From positions 20,885,190 through 20,949,189 of the forward strand of contig NC_134985.1 in the NCBI RefSeq assembly GCF_050947335.1: DNA of 64,000 nt, in the 5' to 3' direction. The DNA comes from Megachile rotundata (taxonomy: Eukaryota > Arthropoda > Insecta > Hymenoptera > Megachilidae). Positions 1-12,800 of the stretch are shown here, piece after piece (position 1 is the first letter of the stretch; each line of letters begins with the position of its first letter). Below the pieces are notes generated by a model, which made no database searches, was not told the DNA's origin, and saw nothing but the letters and a program-made list of their open reading frames with translations. A program made the position numbers and the translations under genes.

Positions 1-608
1 ATTTCGTCTCACTTTATTTCCCGAATACTTCTCAAGATTGTCTACATCGAATCGAACGCTCGTCATTTGTACTTATAGCGTTAACGTGACGCGTTCGCAT
101 CACAGTGAATACTGTGTCTGCCTCGCAGAGCAGAGCCCGCTTCGCAGCTCGCGGGATTCGCCGTGCGGAATTCCGAATACCTTGAACTGCGAAGAACAAG
201 GTCATCGATAACCTCGTAACGGGAATGGCAATGGTAATAAAATATAACGGTATCATCGTCGTTATCATCGAGTACATCAACGGGGTGTAATAAAAATAGA
301 AAAAGAAGCGTGATCCTCGCGATTGTCCGGTATTCACGAGCGATCGTTTCGGAAGTATTACGTTCACTATTTACACGAGCAACTCCTATCTCTTTTCGGT
401 CCTGTACGGCGAACGCATCGAGCCTCGAGAACGGAAGACGTCGTAGAAACGCCGGTCACGCCGGTTAGGAACTGTGTTTTCTCGTCTTTCATTTTTTCCG
501 CCTTTTACATCTGATTCGAGGCTCGACAAGTTTCCGCGCCGTTCAATTGCAAAGTGAAAACGTCCTCCTCGATAAATAAAGAATAACTCCAGATTGTCGA
601 GGGAATCA
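1..608 (-). other. prickle 3'UTR and downstream flank
   Basis: This stretch lies 3' of the pk stop codon and I see no coding exon in it. A minus-strand AATAAA (tttatt at 13-18 on plus) is the only canonical polyadenylation hexamer I found, so the 3'UTR may be about 600 nt long or may run off the window. The open frames here do not look like protein. Confidence 0.45.
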
Positions 609-850
609 TCAGGACACGACACATTTTTCCGAGTCCCTTTGCCCTTGATTCGGCGTCGTCGACGTCGGTGTACGCTTCCTCGCGCAGGCCACAGCGTCGT
701 TGGGCACGTACGAAATCCTGACACCACCGTATGCCCTTCTGGGGGGCAGGGCATACGCGGCAGCCTCGTCGGAGCTGGTAGACGAGCTGCAGGTGGAGCA
801 GCAGCTCTCCACGTCGTCGTCTTCGCCGTCCATCCTCGATTTTGAGCTTC
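609..850 (-). CDS. pk: prickle coding exon 7 (conserved C-terminus with CaaX box)
   Basis: This exon encodes residues 801-880 and the TGA stop at 609-611. The acceptor is gtagcag|GAA, phase 1, giving Gly across the junction. It has an acidic/Cys/Ser run (EDDDVESCCSTCSSS), then the conserved block YGGVRISYVPNDA (841-853), a basic RKR, and the terminal CVVS. CVVS fits a CaaX prenylation site with C877 as acceptor; Ser at the last position favours farnesyl transferase. Prickle proteins are known to be farnesylated at this site, which contributes to membrane association. Confidence 0.95.
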
Positions 851-3800
851 CTGCTACACCTACGATTATAGTAACATAGTATAGTAATCGATTAACGAGC
901 ACAGATGTAACTAGGTTAGTGCAGACATCGTAGTTATAGCGAGTGACGTAGATACAGCGTGCGATCTGGAAAATGTGCATGAAGTACTGCAGACGTGAGA
1001 GATTTATAGAATAGTAGATGCAGATGTGGGACAGAGATTCCCAAACTAGTAAAGTTTATTTAATCCATTATTTTGGAATGTGGACCTTGTCTCATAAATG
1101 TTAAGGAATCTCTGATCTAGAAGATCGGATCTAGGAGGATGTAGATGTAACTTCCTCAAGCTCTCTGAATGAAAAAGAACTGGTAGAATCTTCACCATTC
1201 TGTTAGTCGAAGAAGCTGTTTTAAAAGGTGTATCACAGCAAACAGTTCGATATAATAGATATAGCAGCAGTAATAGCAGAATCATCCATATGTATCATGC
1301 CACATAAAACCAATATCCACTCGAAGCCCTTCCTCCGAAAGCCAGTAAATTCCTCGGGGAAGCTTCTCATATTCGGAATACGAAAGTTCACGTACCCCAC
1401 GCAGACGTGCTGGCGACTTCCTCCGGCTGTAAGCTCCTCGATCGAGACACATTCGTTCTCGACAAGGAGACGGGTGGCGGAGAGGGTGAGGACGACGAAT
1501 TCCTGTCGTTGGCGGGGGAGATCGGAACACGCGACGACGCGTCGTGATCGTTCACGTCCAGATCCCCTTGAAACCGTACGCGTCGCGACGTCGGCGTCGG
1601 AGGATCCGTTTGCCCGATGACGAGGTTCGCCGGCAACGTCGCCGACTCTTGGGCCAAGGTTACGCCAGACATAGCTCCGACGACGCCGGTCGATGTGGAC
1701 GTCGACGCCGACGCCGATGCCCCGGAAGACGGCCGAGGAGGCGGAGGCAGCTCCGGCATGCTCGACGCGTGGGATGGAGCGCAATTCTGAACGCACCTTA
1801 ACGGCTCTCGATCCCTAGCTTGCATCAGCCTGAGAAGAAAGAGTTATTGACTGGGTTAATTGGCTTGAACTATCGTTTGTTTTGCTAGACGAGTCGTAAT
1901 CATGATTATGAATGAACTGCTAAAGGTTTTATGCGTTTAACCGGTCTTAAACCAGATTATGATTCCACTGAATTTGCTTTGTGTCGTGTGAGAAATAACC
2001 TGCCGAAGACCAGTATTTCTGCAGATCCTGATTGGGATCCTCCTGGTGTAACAGTTAGGGTCTGAATAAGAAGCTAGATTGCGGATGCTCGTGCAGTTGT
2101 GATACACAATCCTAATGTAGTTATTATACAGGAAATAAATTTTCTGCTTTTAACTGCGATGCAGATTTACACGTTCAACTTAAATGACACACCTTTCGAA
2201 GTCTTCAAAGTACCATTCTATGACATCCGCATGCATTACATAATTCATGATACATCTACAGTGTACTTATGTCTGGTTACACTACATTCTTCCTCTAATT
2301 TAGGACCGAATGTAATTCTATGTTTCGACACATTTTCAAAACTATTCAAAGAGTGACTCTGAATGTTCCGACAAGATGATCCTCAACAGATTCAAATAGG
2401 TGAAAGTCACCTTCCCAGTTCGCTGCGGTTTTCCTCAGGATGAGAAGTACGTTCTTGAAGTAGTCTCTCGAGGTTCCTCTCAAGAAGCACCCGGTCGAGA
2501 CCGCTAGGTCTAGAGCCGCTAGAAGGAAACCCTTCGGCAGTGAATTCAGGACTCAGCGTACTCTGCGTGGGTGTCGTCGCCAGAGACGTAGACGTTTGAT
2601 GGTGTTTCCTGGTCATTCGAGGCGAATTGCGTGGGGAACTCAGAGTATGCCTAGATCCTGGCGGAGGTGGAGGTGGTGGAGGAGGCGGTGGGCTCGAGGA
2701 TCCTTCGCTGGTTGGAGGTTGTCGTCGACCAGTCCTGCTCAGATGGTAATTATTAGGTTATTAGATTTTATACAAACTATTCTGTCATTGTAGTTAGGTT
2801 GTAAATCTACATCAAGCTTGTGATATTCAGGCATTCACGACATCGGGAGTTAAAGTCCTATCGACGTGAACTTTAATTGACCTTTAAAGTTACGACAGTG
2901 TAAAGACCGGTCTCCAAATTTATAGACTTCCGTAATTCTTGTATAATCAAATTGCAGAGGACCCGAGTGCTAAAAGCTCTAAATACCATCTCCAAATTTT
3001 TATGCCCCAGAATTTGTACGTCCCTAAATACCTACATCCTCAAATTCACATGTCTCTAAACACCTACCTCCCCAAATTCACGTGTCTCTAAATATCTACA
3101 TCCCCGAAATTCCTACATCCAAAATGTTCAAATCCTTAGAAGTAACTGATCGCAACATTTTGTGAGACGAGACTGTACCGTAGAAAGGAAGGTGGCGGCG
3201 GTGGCGGTCCAGCGGAAGAGTCGCTCGGCGTTGTTGGCGGTTCTCCCTTGCTACAGGCTATGCTGCAGTAAATGGCACCTCTTCGTGGCAGGAACGGTCG
3301 TCCGAGAAGGGACGCGCGGCAAGTGGCGCAGCAAAAGCAAGCCTCGGTCGCGTGCCAGTGCTGACCCTCGTGCGACATTTGCCCTTGATCGACGCCGATC
3401 GGTTCCCCGCAGCTGTCGCAGTACTCGGCGAAGGAGGCGTCGAAGCATCGAAGACAGTAAGGTCTGCCTTCCCTCATCACGTACCTTTGACCCCCGAGCT
3501 AGAACGATGACGCAAATTTAGCCCTCAAACCTCTTTCTGACTTTTGAAGACAGATTCCGTGCAAATGAGCCTGTGCTTTCCCAGGAGCTGGCTCATCCGG
3601 ACCAGATTAAACCAGTCGTACGAGACCGATGTATAACGGCCGGTGAACGGGAGGTTGATGAAACTCGATGACTTTTGCCGAGAAACACGTTTTGTGGGAT
3701 GACCGGGTAATAAGACCGCTTTGGACAGTGATACCGTTAATTATTAATTCTCCGTTTGCTGGTTTTAATCATTGCAGAACGGCGGGGTCTTTGATACGTT

Positions 3801-6800
3801 CTTTATTTGTGGGATTTAGAGACCAAGTTAGTTCTGTTCCATATAAATTAGACTTAAATGAAACATCGGTAAAGCTTGAGGCAGTCTGATGATATAAATG
3901 TGCAGCAAAGTAGTAGTTATGGAACATGAATTTGAAGTTGCAAGGTTACATAAACACTGCGTGGAATGGCTGACTTATACGGTACACAAAATGGCTGACT
4001 GAAGCAAGCGACGGGCATCGAAAATCAACAATGAAGTAGCACATAATAACACTTAAAGCATACTTTGAACTTGAAAGTTTGCGGTAGATAAATACTATGT
4101 GGAATGACTCACATCACACAAAATAAACAACGAAGCAACACCTACTGACACATCATATGTTAAACTTTGAATCATAACCAAGATTTCAAGAAAATTACCA
4201 CATACAAAAGTTTCAAATTCATGCTATTTTCATATCAAATGTATCCAATCGTTAGGTCTAGAACAAACGAACAGGTTACAAAATCGCAATGGTCATTAAG
4301 CTAATCAGAAGCAATCAGATCGCTGTCGAGGCAACAGTAGCTCACAAATAGCTAATGACATAGTTGAGAGTAGCAGAAGAAGCGGCCTTGAGCAACCAAG
4401 AGGATCTTGGACGATCAGTATGTACCAGTCATCGAATGCACGACAATTATCATCGATCGTGGCTGTTCCATGAATCAACATGCTCCTGTCGATCGAAGCA
4501 TCAACGCACAACGTTACGACGCTCGGAGACCTCAGAAAGGCGAAATAGATTCCATCGTCCATTATAGCGCGTTCTGCACGGGCGATAAGAAGCATTGTCC
4601 AGGGTGCAGAATGCAACGGGCATGGCTATGACATTTATCGACACCTAGATTCAATGAATTATCGTGCACGAACCGTATGCCACGGACGGCCGTCACAGGA
4701 TATAAAGGGGATAACTCCTGAGGCTGACAGCTAAATCGTTCCAACGCTCGGGGGTAAATGACTCTCAACGGACATGGTTACCGGGCGTAAATAATTGTCA
4801 CGTTGCAAAAAATCCGATCGATCGAAGAATCTGTCTCGCTTTCTCTCCCGGCATCCCTCGGGTTGCCTTTTTTCAGTCCCTGCTCTTTTCCACCCGTACA
4901 CGCTATGCAATGAAATCGTACTCGTTTTACGTCGCTAATCCGTTTCAGGTGATAAAGTTGCAGCCGATGCAGGGGTAATTAAAGCGAAGAAAACAAGAGG
5001 AACACGGCGGCTGAGTATCGAAGGTCTCCGATGAGTCGTCACGATAACACGAGGGAGAAGTTGATCCTGATCTATGCAGATCGGCATGCCGGTTATAAAT
5101 TATGGGTTCGCGTGAATATGAAGAGGGCACTTATGCTCATTAGCGCGAATTATCGCTGCTTAAGATCGTTTAAGAATCTTAATTCGCATAAGAACTTGCC
5201 TTCAATCCTTTCGGAAAATTGTTACTCGTAATGAGATTACGATTGCTCACTTTTATGAGATCCAGTTTTTTCGCACAACGGTGCATTCTTTGCGCGTTTA
5301 TGGAGATGTAACGTATTTCTCGAAATTTGAAAATCAGATAATCAAAGTTGGTGGTCCCTGATTATACCTGAGATATCCTTGTATCAATATTAACACAGAA
5401 ATTAGAAAATACACGCGAGTTCTGTTACCAAAACCTGTCACCAGCGTTAACCAAACAAGCTAGACTCGCTGTCAGCCTCGTCATCTGGTAGGTGTTTATT
5501 CAACACCTTTTGAGCGCTGACGTGGATCTCCAGACGTCTCTTGCTCGAATGATGGATATAGATAATTTCTCTTCCTGATGTTATTCAGACAAGTCTGCGA
5601 ATATGTATGCAGTCATTGTACATCAAGGTCTGTTATACGTTTGCGGAGTGGACAGATACGTTTACAGATCAGGCGACTTACAAACCTTTCACTTTTAGGG
5701 ACAATGCATCGATCACCAATTACTGAAATCTTTAATTGAAGTTTTGTACATCTACATTTTGTTCCTTAACTTATTAATGTCTGTTCGAATGGTGTTCAGT
5801 ATCTGTACACCGTTTGCATACCCATTAACAGTATACATTCATAAACAGGAGAAGCAAATGTACAAATGAATTGGTAAATGGGTGCAATAAGTTGGTAAAC
5901 CATAATGTCCAACTAAATTGAACCAAAGTCTCGTCAGATATACCCAGAAGCACAGAAACACGTAGCCTAACATCGAAACCTGAACGAAAGCTCACGCAAC
6001 AGATGCCAGGGAATGCTCGCATCACGAAGAGATTTCAAGAAGAATCCAAAGAAGAGTAACAGGCGATTTACCTGTCGATCGCACTCGAGACAGGCAAAGT
6101 GCCTCATGTGCCAGGCCCTGCCTTCGGCCTCGGTGCACTCGTCGGCGAGAATGATCTCGTCGCAGGCGCAGCATCGCGGCTTCAAGGTCTCCGCGTGATG
6201 CCTGCCGCAGTAGAGTCTGCCGTCCCTCCAGAAGTATATCAGGTCGACGAGCAGTTGCCTGCAAACGCAGCAGACGAAGCACGCCGGATGCCACAGCGCG
6301 GATGGACCAGCCCGGCTGGCAGCGACCGCCATTTCACCGGCGGCGATCGGCCTGGTGCACTCGCGGCACCCGGCTCCGTGAGGCCTGTCGAGTTGGCTCG
6401 CGTGTCCTCGTCCCAACGCCTCGCGTTTCCGCTGCGCGGCGAACACCCTCAGCTCCCGCTTCTCCTCTTCGGTTAACCCGCTGCAGTACCTCGCCTCGTT
6501 GTCGTGCGGCGGTAGCTGCTGCAGCAGCTGTTTCACCCGCTCCCGCTCGCCGGCGCTGCCCGCGTACGGGATCTTGTCTTCCGGTAGCGCGCTGAAGTAC
6601 AGGTGTACCTGCGACACACCGCGTGTACGCGCCGATTGTAATTAAGACCGATCGCCTGGAAGGCCAACGTAACCTTCGCCTCTTCTTTCGTTTCGAGCTA
6701 TCACGCATTGGCGTAATTAGGGGATACGTTGAAGGCAAGTCACGGGTTCTAATCTGTTGTGGAGGGATTTTGGAGGTTTGGGGATTTGGGGATTTGAGAG

Positions 6801-9800
6801 CTCTGGGAGGTGAGGATTTGGGAATTTCGAGGTGTAGAGATTTGGAGGTCTCGGGATCTGGGGGTCTTGAGAGATCTGAGGGTCTCGAGATCTTGGGGTC
6901 TCGGGATCAGGAGGTCTCGAGATCTGGAGATCTTGGGATCTGGGCGTCTAGAGAGATCTGGGGGTCTCGGGATCTGGGGGTCTCGGTATCTGGGGGTCTC
7001 GGGAGCTGGGGGTCTCGGTATCTGGGGGTCTCGGGAGCTGGGGGTCTCAGGGTCTGGGGGTCTCGGTATCTGGGGGTCTCGGGAGCTGGGGGTCTCGGGA
7101 TCTGGGGGTCTCGGGATCTGGGGGTCTCGGGATCTGGGGGTCTCGGGATCTGGGGGTCTCGGGATCTGGGGGTCTCGGGATCTGGGGGTCTCGGGATCTG
7201 GGGGTCTCGGGATCTGGGGATCTAGAGAGATCTGGGAGTCTCCGGATTTGAGGGTCTCAGGATCTAGGGGTCTAGAGAGATCTGGGAGTCTCCGGATTTG
7301 GGGGTCCCAGGACCTGGGCGTCTACGGATTTCAGGACATAGGGTATTTCGAGATATAGACATTGGGGAGCGTAGAGAGTAGAGGATATAGGGATTCGGAG
7401 TTGCAGAGATTGGAGGATCAAGGATTCAAGGATGTAGTGATTCGAGGATCTAGGCAATCGGGAATCAGGAACTTGTAGATCTTAGATTCTGAGTCTTGAA
7501 GTCTTGAAGTTCTGACTTGGATTTAAAATCTTGAATACTCCTAAGATGATCTGGGGATTTGTACCTTGGAAATTAAGTTTGCAAATCAATTTGGAAACCG
7601 TAAAAACTTCTCAATTAATAAGTGTACGATGGAATCTACAGAACGATATTCTGCTATTACAGACCCACTAAGGTCCCCAGCTAGTTACGCCAATGGTGTG
7701 TAGAGGAATTTGAAGCGGAACCTTATTATATTCTCTGCGAGGATTACTGAAATTGAAAGGGCTGGGTTTTGGAAGTATGATGGATCGCCTGAAAGTATGC
7801 GCACTACATCGTTTCGATATGGGCGGTACAAGTAAAAAAAGTAGTTAAAAGTTAATAGTTCGATCCTGCAGATCAGGAGCAATTTCATTCTGTTACAAAA
7901 CTCAAAAAGAAGCCTTCGCGGAAAAGGATCTCGCGTTATCGGTGAATCAGAAACAATTTTATCCTGACAGACTTAATTATATCGACATAAATAACAACGA
8001 TGTATCATCCTGTATATTGCAACGCTTAATCAATTTTTCTGTCGATAAAAAAACACCGAGTTGCAAAGGCATTTAGTTTCTGCATGCGTATTCGTACGTG
8101 CTCTCAGGATGACAGAGTAGCTTAACAGCCTTGTCCAAAAGGGATTCAAGGATGCTACATGTTAAAAGCTTTGTTTATCGCCGTCGAGATGCCCGATATT
8201 GATCGTCCATGAATAATTCAGATACGAAATGCTTACAGTTACACGGGACGCGTGATGGACTCCTCCCTTGAACAAAACATTGGGAACAGGTCTCTTGCTT
8301 TTATTTCTCTGCGTTCTACTTATGCGTTTTGACCGCGTTCGATGGATCTACGTCAAGAAATTTAGGTACCATTTCCATAAATATTCACTGGAAGGCAATT
8401 TAGATGATCGAAGATTCGGAGAACTCTTCAATATGTTATCATAGCTCTGAACGATGTTTAGGGTACAAAATTAGAGTCATTATCTAGAGAGAAATCATGA
8501 TTCCACCATATTGCTGGTTTTGTTCTATCTGTCCGATTAAGAAGGTTTTGCAAGAAATGTGGGATCTGAAACTCCCGGAAATTTCCCATGATTCTAAACC
8601 ATGTGTTTTGGGTGCCTCAGAAACTGCCCCGATAAATCTCGCGGAGAGAAAGTCAACCTTTGTGCAAACCTAAAAGTCACCGCGTATGCCGCACGGCGTA
8701 TCAAGGCGCGCCCACTTGATACTCCGAAGGTCTCGAAAGTTTCGCAATGCTCGAATCTTTTGGTGAAACCTCTTTCCTTTCGAACCATTCGCAAAACCGT
8801 GCAACTCGATTCTACTTCAAAATTAGTTCAAATATGTTGCTAATAGAAAGATGATGAGAAGATGATACAACTCGTGATAAGGTCTAGGATTAAGTCTACT
8901 TTCAAGCCTAACTGTTTCAAGTCTGATCAAATACTTTACCTAAATAAACTATACTACTTAACTAAAGAAACAGAAGTCTCCTTTCTGGGACATTTCAAGA
9001 CTCGTACACGTGTAATTGCATTTTGAGTCTCTGTTCAGACACAAGTAAAAAGTGCATCGTTAAAAAAATGTGCTTGGAAGGTAAAAGAAGAAAATGTCTG
9101 TCTCTCGAAAGGAAGATCGAGCGTTTCCATACGTCGAGGACACAGGCTCAGAAAGGAGCGGAATCAGATGGATATCGGTGGAGATCAGTATTCGAAGCAG
9201 AGAGGTTTCTTACCTGATCCGGCCTGAGACCAGGTGGCACCCACGTGTACTCCTCGAGCGCGCATCCGCTGTCATCGTCGCTCTGCGAGTGCCTCTGATG
9301 ATGCATCAGGGCCTCCTGAAGCGCGAGCCCTGCTGGAGCCGCTTGCATAGGACTCTTGAAGGGTTCCTGGTGAGAAGAACCGGCGGCCCCGCTCTGGAAA
9401 GCCATAGCCATGGCCATCGGCGGACCAGGACCGAGGCCGAGTCCCGAGGGACCGCCCGCCTCCGTCGAAGTCCGCTGATGCTCCTCCCTGGGACACCTGC
9501 AGCTTCTGCACACTTTCCTGAAACAAGAAATCAGGTTCTTCATTAGTATTCACACTTTAACGACGTCTTTGGTTCACTCCGACATTCACACTCGGTGTAA
9601 TTTGTAACGGAACGTGTGTGGTACTTCTACCTTCGAATATACTTATACTCGATGCTTTTGGTAGCATAATGGTCTTTGAAGTTGTGGGATATATAGCGAT
9701 AGATCTGTGCGATGTTTGATCAATAAGTTTGAACAATAGCATAAAAGTTTGTACAAGTGACATCAAGTTTGAAGATCTTCAACGTTGTGTGATTTTATAG

Positions 9801-12800
9801 TGATAGGTTTGAGTGACGCCTGATCAGAACAATTGCATGAAAACATTTTCCATGTAACATCAAGATTCAAAAGTGTTAAATATTGTGCTATTTGTAGTGA
9901 TAGGTTTGTGCGATGTTTGATCAATAATAGGTTTGGACAATAGCATAAAAATTTGTATAAGTGACATCAAGTTTGAAAGTCTTCAATGTTGTGCGATTTG
10001 TAGTGATAGGTTTGAGTGACGACTGATCAGAACAATAGCATGAAAAGTTTTTTCAAGTAACGTCAAGTTTCAAAGGTGTTTAACATTGTGCTATTTGTAG
10101 CTATAGGTCTGTGCGATGTTTGATCAACAACAGGTTTGAACAATAGCATAAAGGTTTGTACAAGTGACATCAAGTTTGAAGATCTTCAACGTTGTGTGAT
10201 TTTATAGTGATAGGTTTGAGTGACGACTGATCAGAACAATTGCATGAAAACATTTTCCATGTAACATCAAGTTTCGAAGGTGTTTAACATTGTGCTATTT
10301 GTAGTTATAGGTCTGTGCGATGTTTGATCAACAATAGGTTTGAACAATAGCATAAAAGTTTGTACAAGTGACATCAAGTTTGAAAGTCTCTCAACATTGT
10401 GCGATTTTGTAGTGATAGGGTTTAGTGATGACTGATCAGAACAATAGCATGAAAAGTTTTTCTAAGTAACATCAAGTTTCAGTGGCGTTTAACATTGTGC
10501 TATTCGTAGTGATAGGTCTGTACGACGTCTGATCAGAACAATATCACAAAAACTTTTTCCAAGTGACATCAAGTTTGAAAATTACTGTACGTGACTGATG
10601 ATTGATTAAAGTATTGATTGCAGATGTAATGTCAGCATTTAATGATTATAATGTGCATGTGGGTTTATGAAAAATAGCAATATTAATTATAAAAAGTCAA
10701 ATAGATAAAACTTCCAGTATTTGAAGTGCACTAGAAACTGTATATACAAATCGTGAAGGTTAAGAAAAGGCAAATACTAATTGTAAAGAGTAGAAAAATC
10801 CAAATCCCAATCTGATAGAGCATGACAGCCCAGACTGCAAATAACAAGAAGTACAAAAAATGAATATCTAAAAAGTATCTAGAGTCTAGAGTATAAAAAG
10901 TAATTGCGAGGAGTATAAAAGCAGAAAGTAATTGCGCGAAGATATAAAAGAAAATACCAATCGTAACGGGTACGTGAAACTGAATACTAATAACGGAAAG
11001 CAAATGGACGGGCGAATACTAATTGTATGCAGCGTGTAAACATGAATACCAATGTCGTGAACATCCGCGTATCGAGATATCGATTAAAACCGAACTGTAA
11101 AAAGTAACAGTCTTGTAAACGAAGATACGGGAATTAATTGAAATTAATCGAACCTTTCCATAAAAGAACGATGAATACGGTTTCATTAGCATTTTCGGCG
11201 CCTCGGAACCGTTAATCGCCGTTCGAACTTTATTATAGACGAAACTGTACAAACATATCCAACGCAACACAGAATTCATGCTGGCAGCCACACAAGCTGC
11301 ATATTAATATCGAACAGTGTATTCGGAGAAGAATGAAGAAATTCCATTCCCACGGGAAGCAATAAATTCGCTTCCCATTAGCATTCGGAAATTCGAAGAA
11401 GCGCAGGATTCTCTTCCCGGTTTCGAAATTAATTCGACATTTATTTACGGTTATCCCGTGCACTTTTCGATTATTTTTTCGCCGCAAATCACAGCGTTAA
11501 AAAGCAAAGTGTCCGGGAAGATAAAGAAAATGAATAGTTAGCGTGTTCCCTTCAATTTGTCTTCAGCATCCTTAAGAACTGCTGGCACGACCGTGCGTAA
11601 GAACCATAAACGCTTATTCTGACATTCGAGATTACACAGGATGTAAGGCCGCGAGTTCTCAAAGTCGGAAGTGCGGGCAACGTGTAACCATTTAGAGAAT
11701 GCTTTATCATTACGCGAAGAACGACGAGAAATCCTCTAGCGTGGCAATGAATCGTATTTGCATGGGAAATGATGAATTGACATCGAATGGCGGGCCTGAT
11801 TACACGGTAACCCCTGCAGTTCCCGAGCTAAAACCGTTTCACCGATATATCGTAATTTAAAAAGCAATTTGTTTCTGGCCACACGACCACTACTCTATTA
11901 TGTTTCAAAAATGCACCCAACAGATTCAATCTTCGACGAAACGTGCAAATTTACTTCCACGGAAAATTGATCCGATTACGGCAGCCTAGCAATTTGCTTG
12001 CAAAATTATTCGCGAAAACAACGAGGCGCAAAATAAGACAACGTAGCATCCTTTCGCTGCTGGACCCTGATCTTCTCGGTAATTATTGGTTAATTTTTTG
12101 CCGTTACCCGCAAATTAGATCTCACACGGCGAAATGGTGGATCATTTTCACTCGGATGTTGCGCAGATATTATTATGCAACAAAGAAACAAAGATAATCG
12201 TTGCAAAATTGATTGTAAGGGGTGTGGGAAAAACGAGTACCACAGCGGCGGAAACCGAATACCTGTATAAGGCGTAGAAAACCGGGTACTAATCGTTGCA
12301 CTTGCTGAGAAACCAAACAGTAATCGCAGAGAGTGTACACAAACCATGTATTAATTGCGAAGGGCTGTTTGGCAACTAAGTACAAAAGGTTGCAAACAAT
12401 TGGAAAACCTAGTACTGATCATGGAAAGAGTAGGACCCTGAATAATAATTGTAAATAGCGTGCAAAATTGAATTATCAGAGGACATCAAATACTAGTTAA
12501 CGCACGTGTAAACTGGATATTGATTGTAATGAGAGGTGTACGTCGCTAATTACGAACGATGCGAAGATGCAGACGCTAATTGTGCAAGGTCTGGAAACCT
12601 GAACACTAAACAGCGTAAATCCAAGAACTTGGGTACTAATTGCAAACTATTAAGAAATCCACGAGTATCCATGAGATCCAGACACAAGTCGCAGTCTCTT
12701 GATATACCGCAATGAGCCATAGGTCATTGCGTTCACTGTTCACTTATATCGTCGACGAGAAAGAATCCGATCGGTCATAAGAGCGGGACCAAAGGAAGGA

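Noticed and set aside
9272..9553. Open frame overlapping pk exon 2 with its own ATG in the intron
   Set aside because: Out of frame with the PET/LIM reading; the correct frame uses the tttcag acceptor at 9517.
12090..12347. Small open frames in pk intron 1
   Set aside because: No domain or supported splice sites; composition typical of intron sequence.
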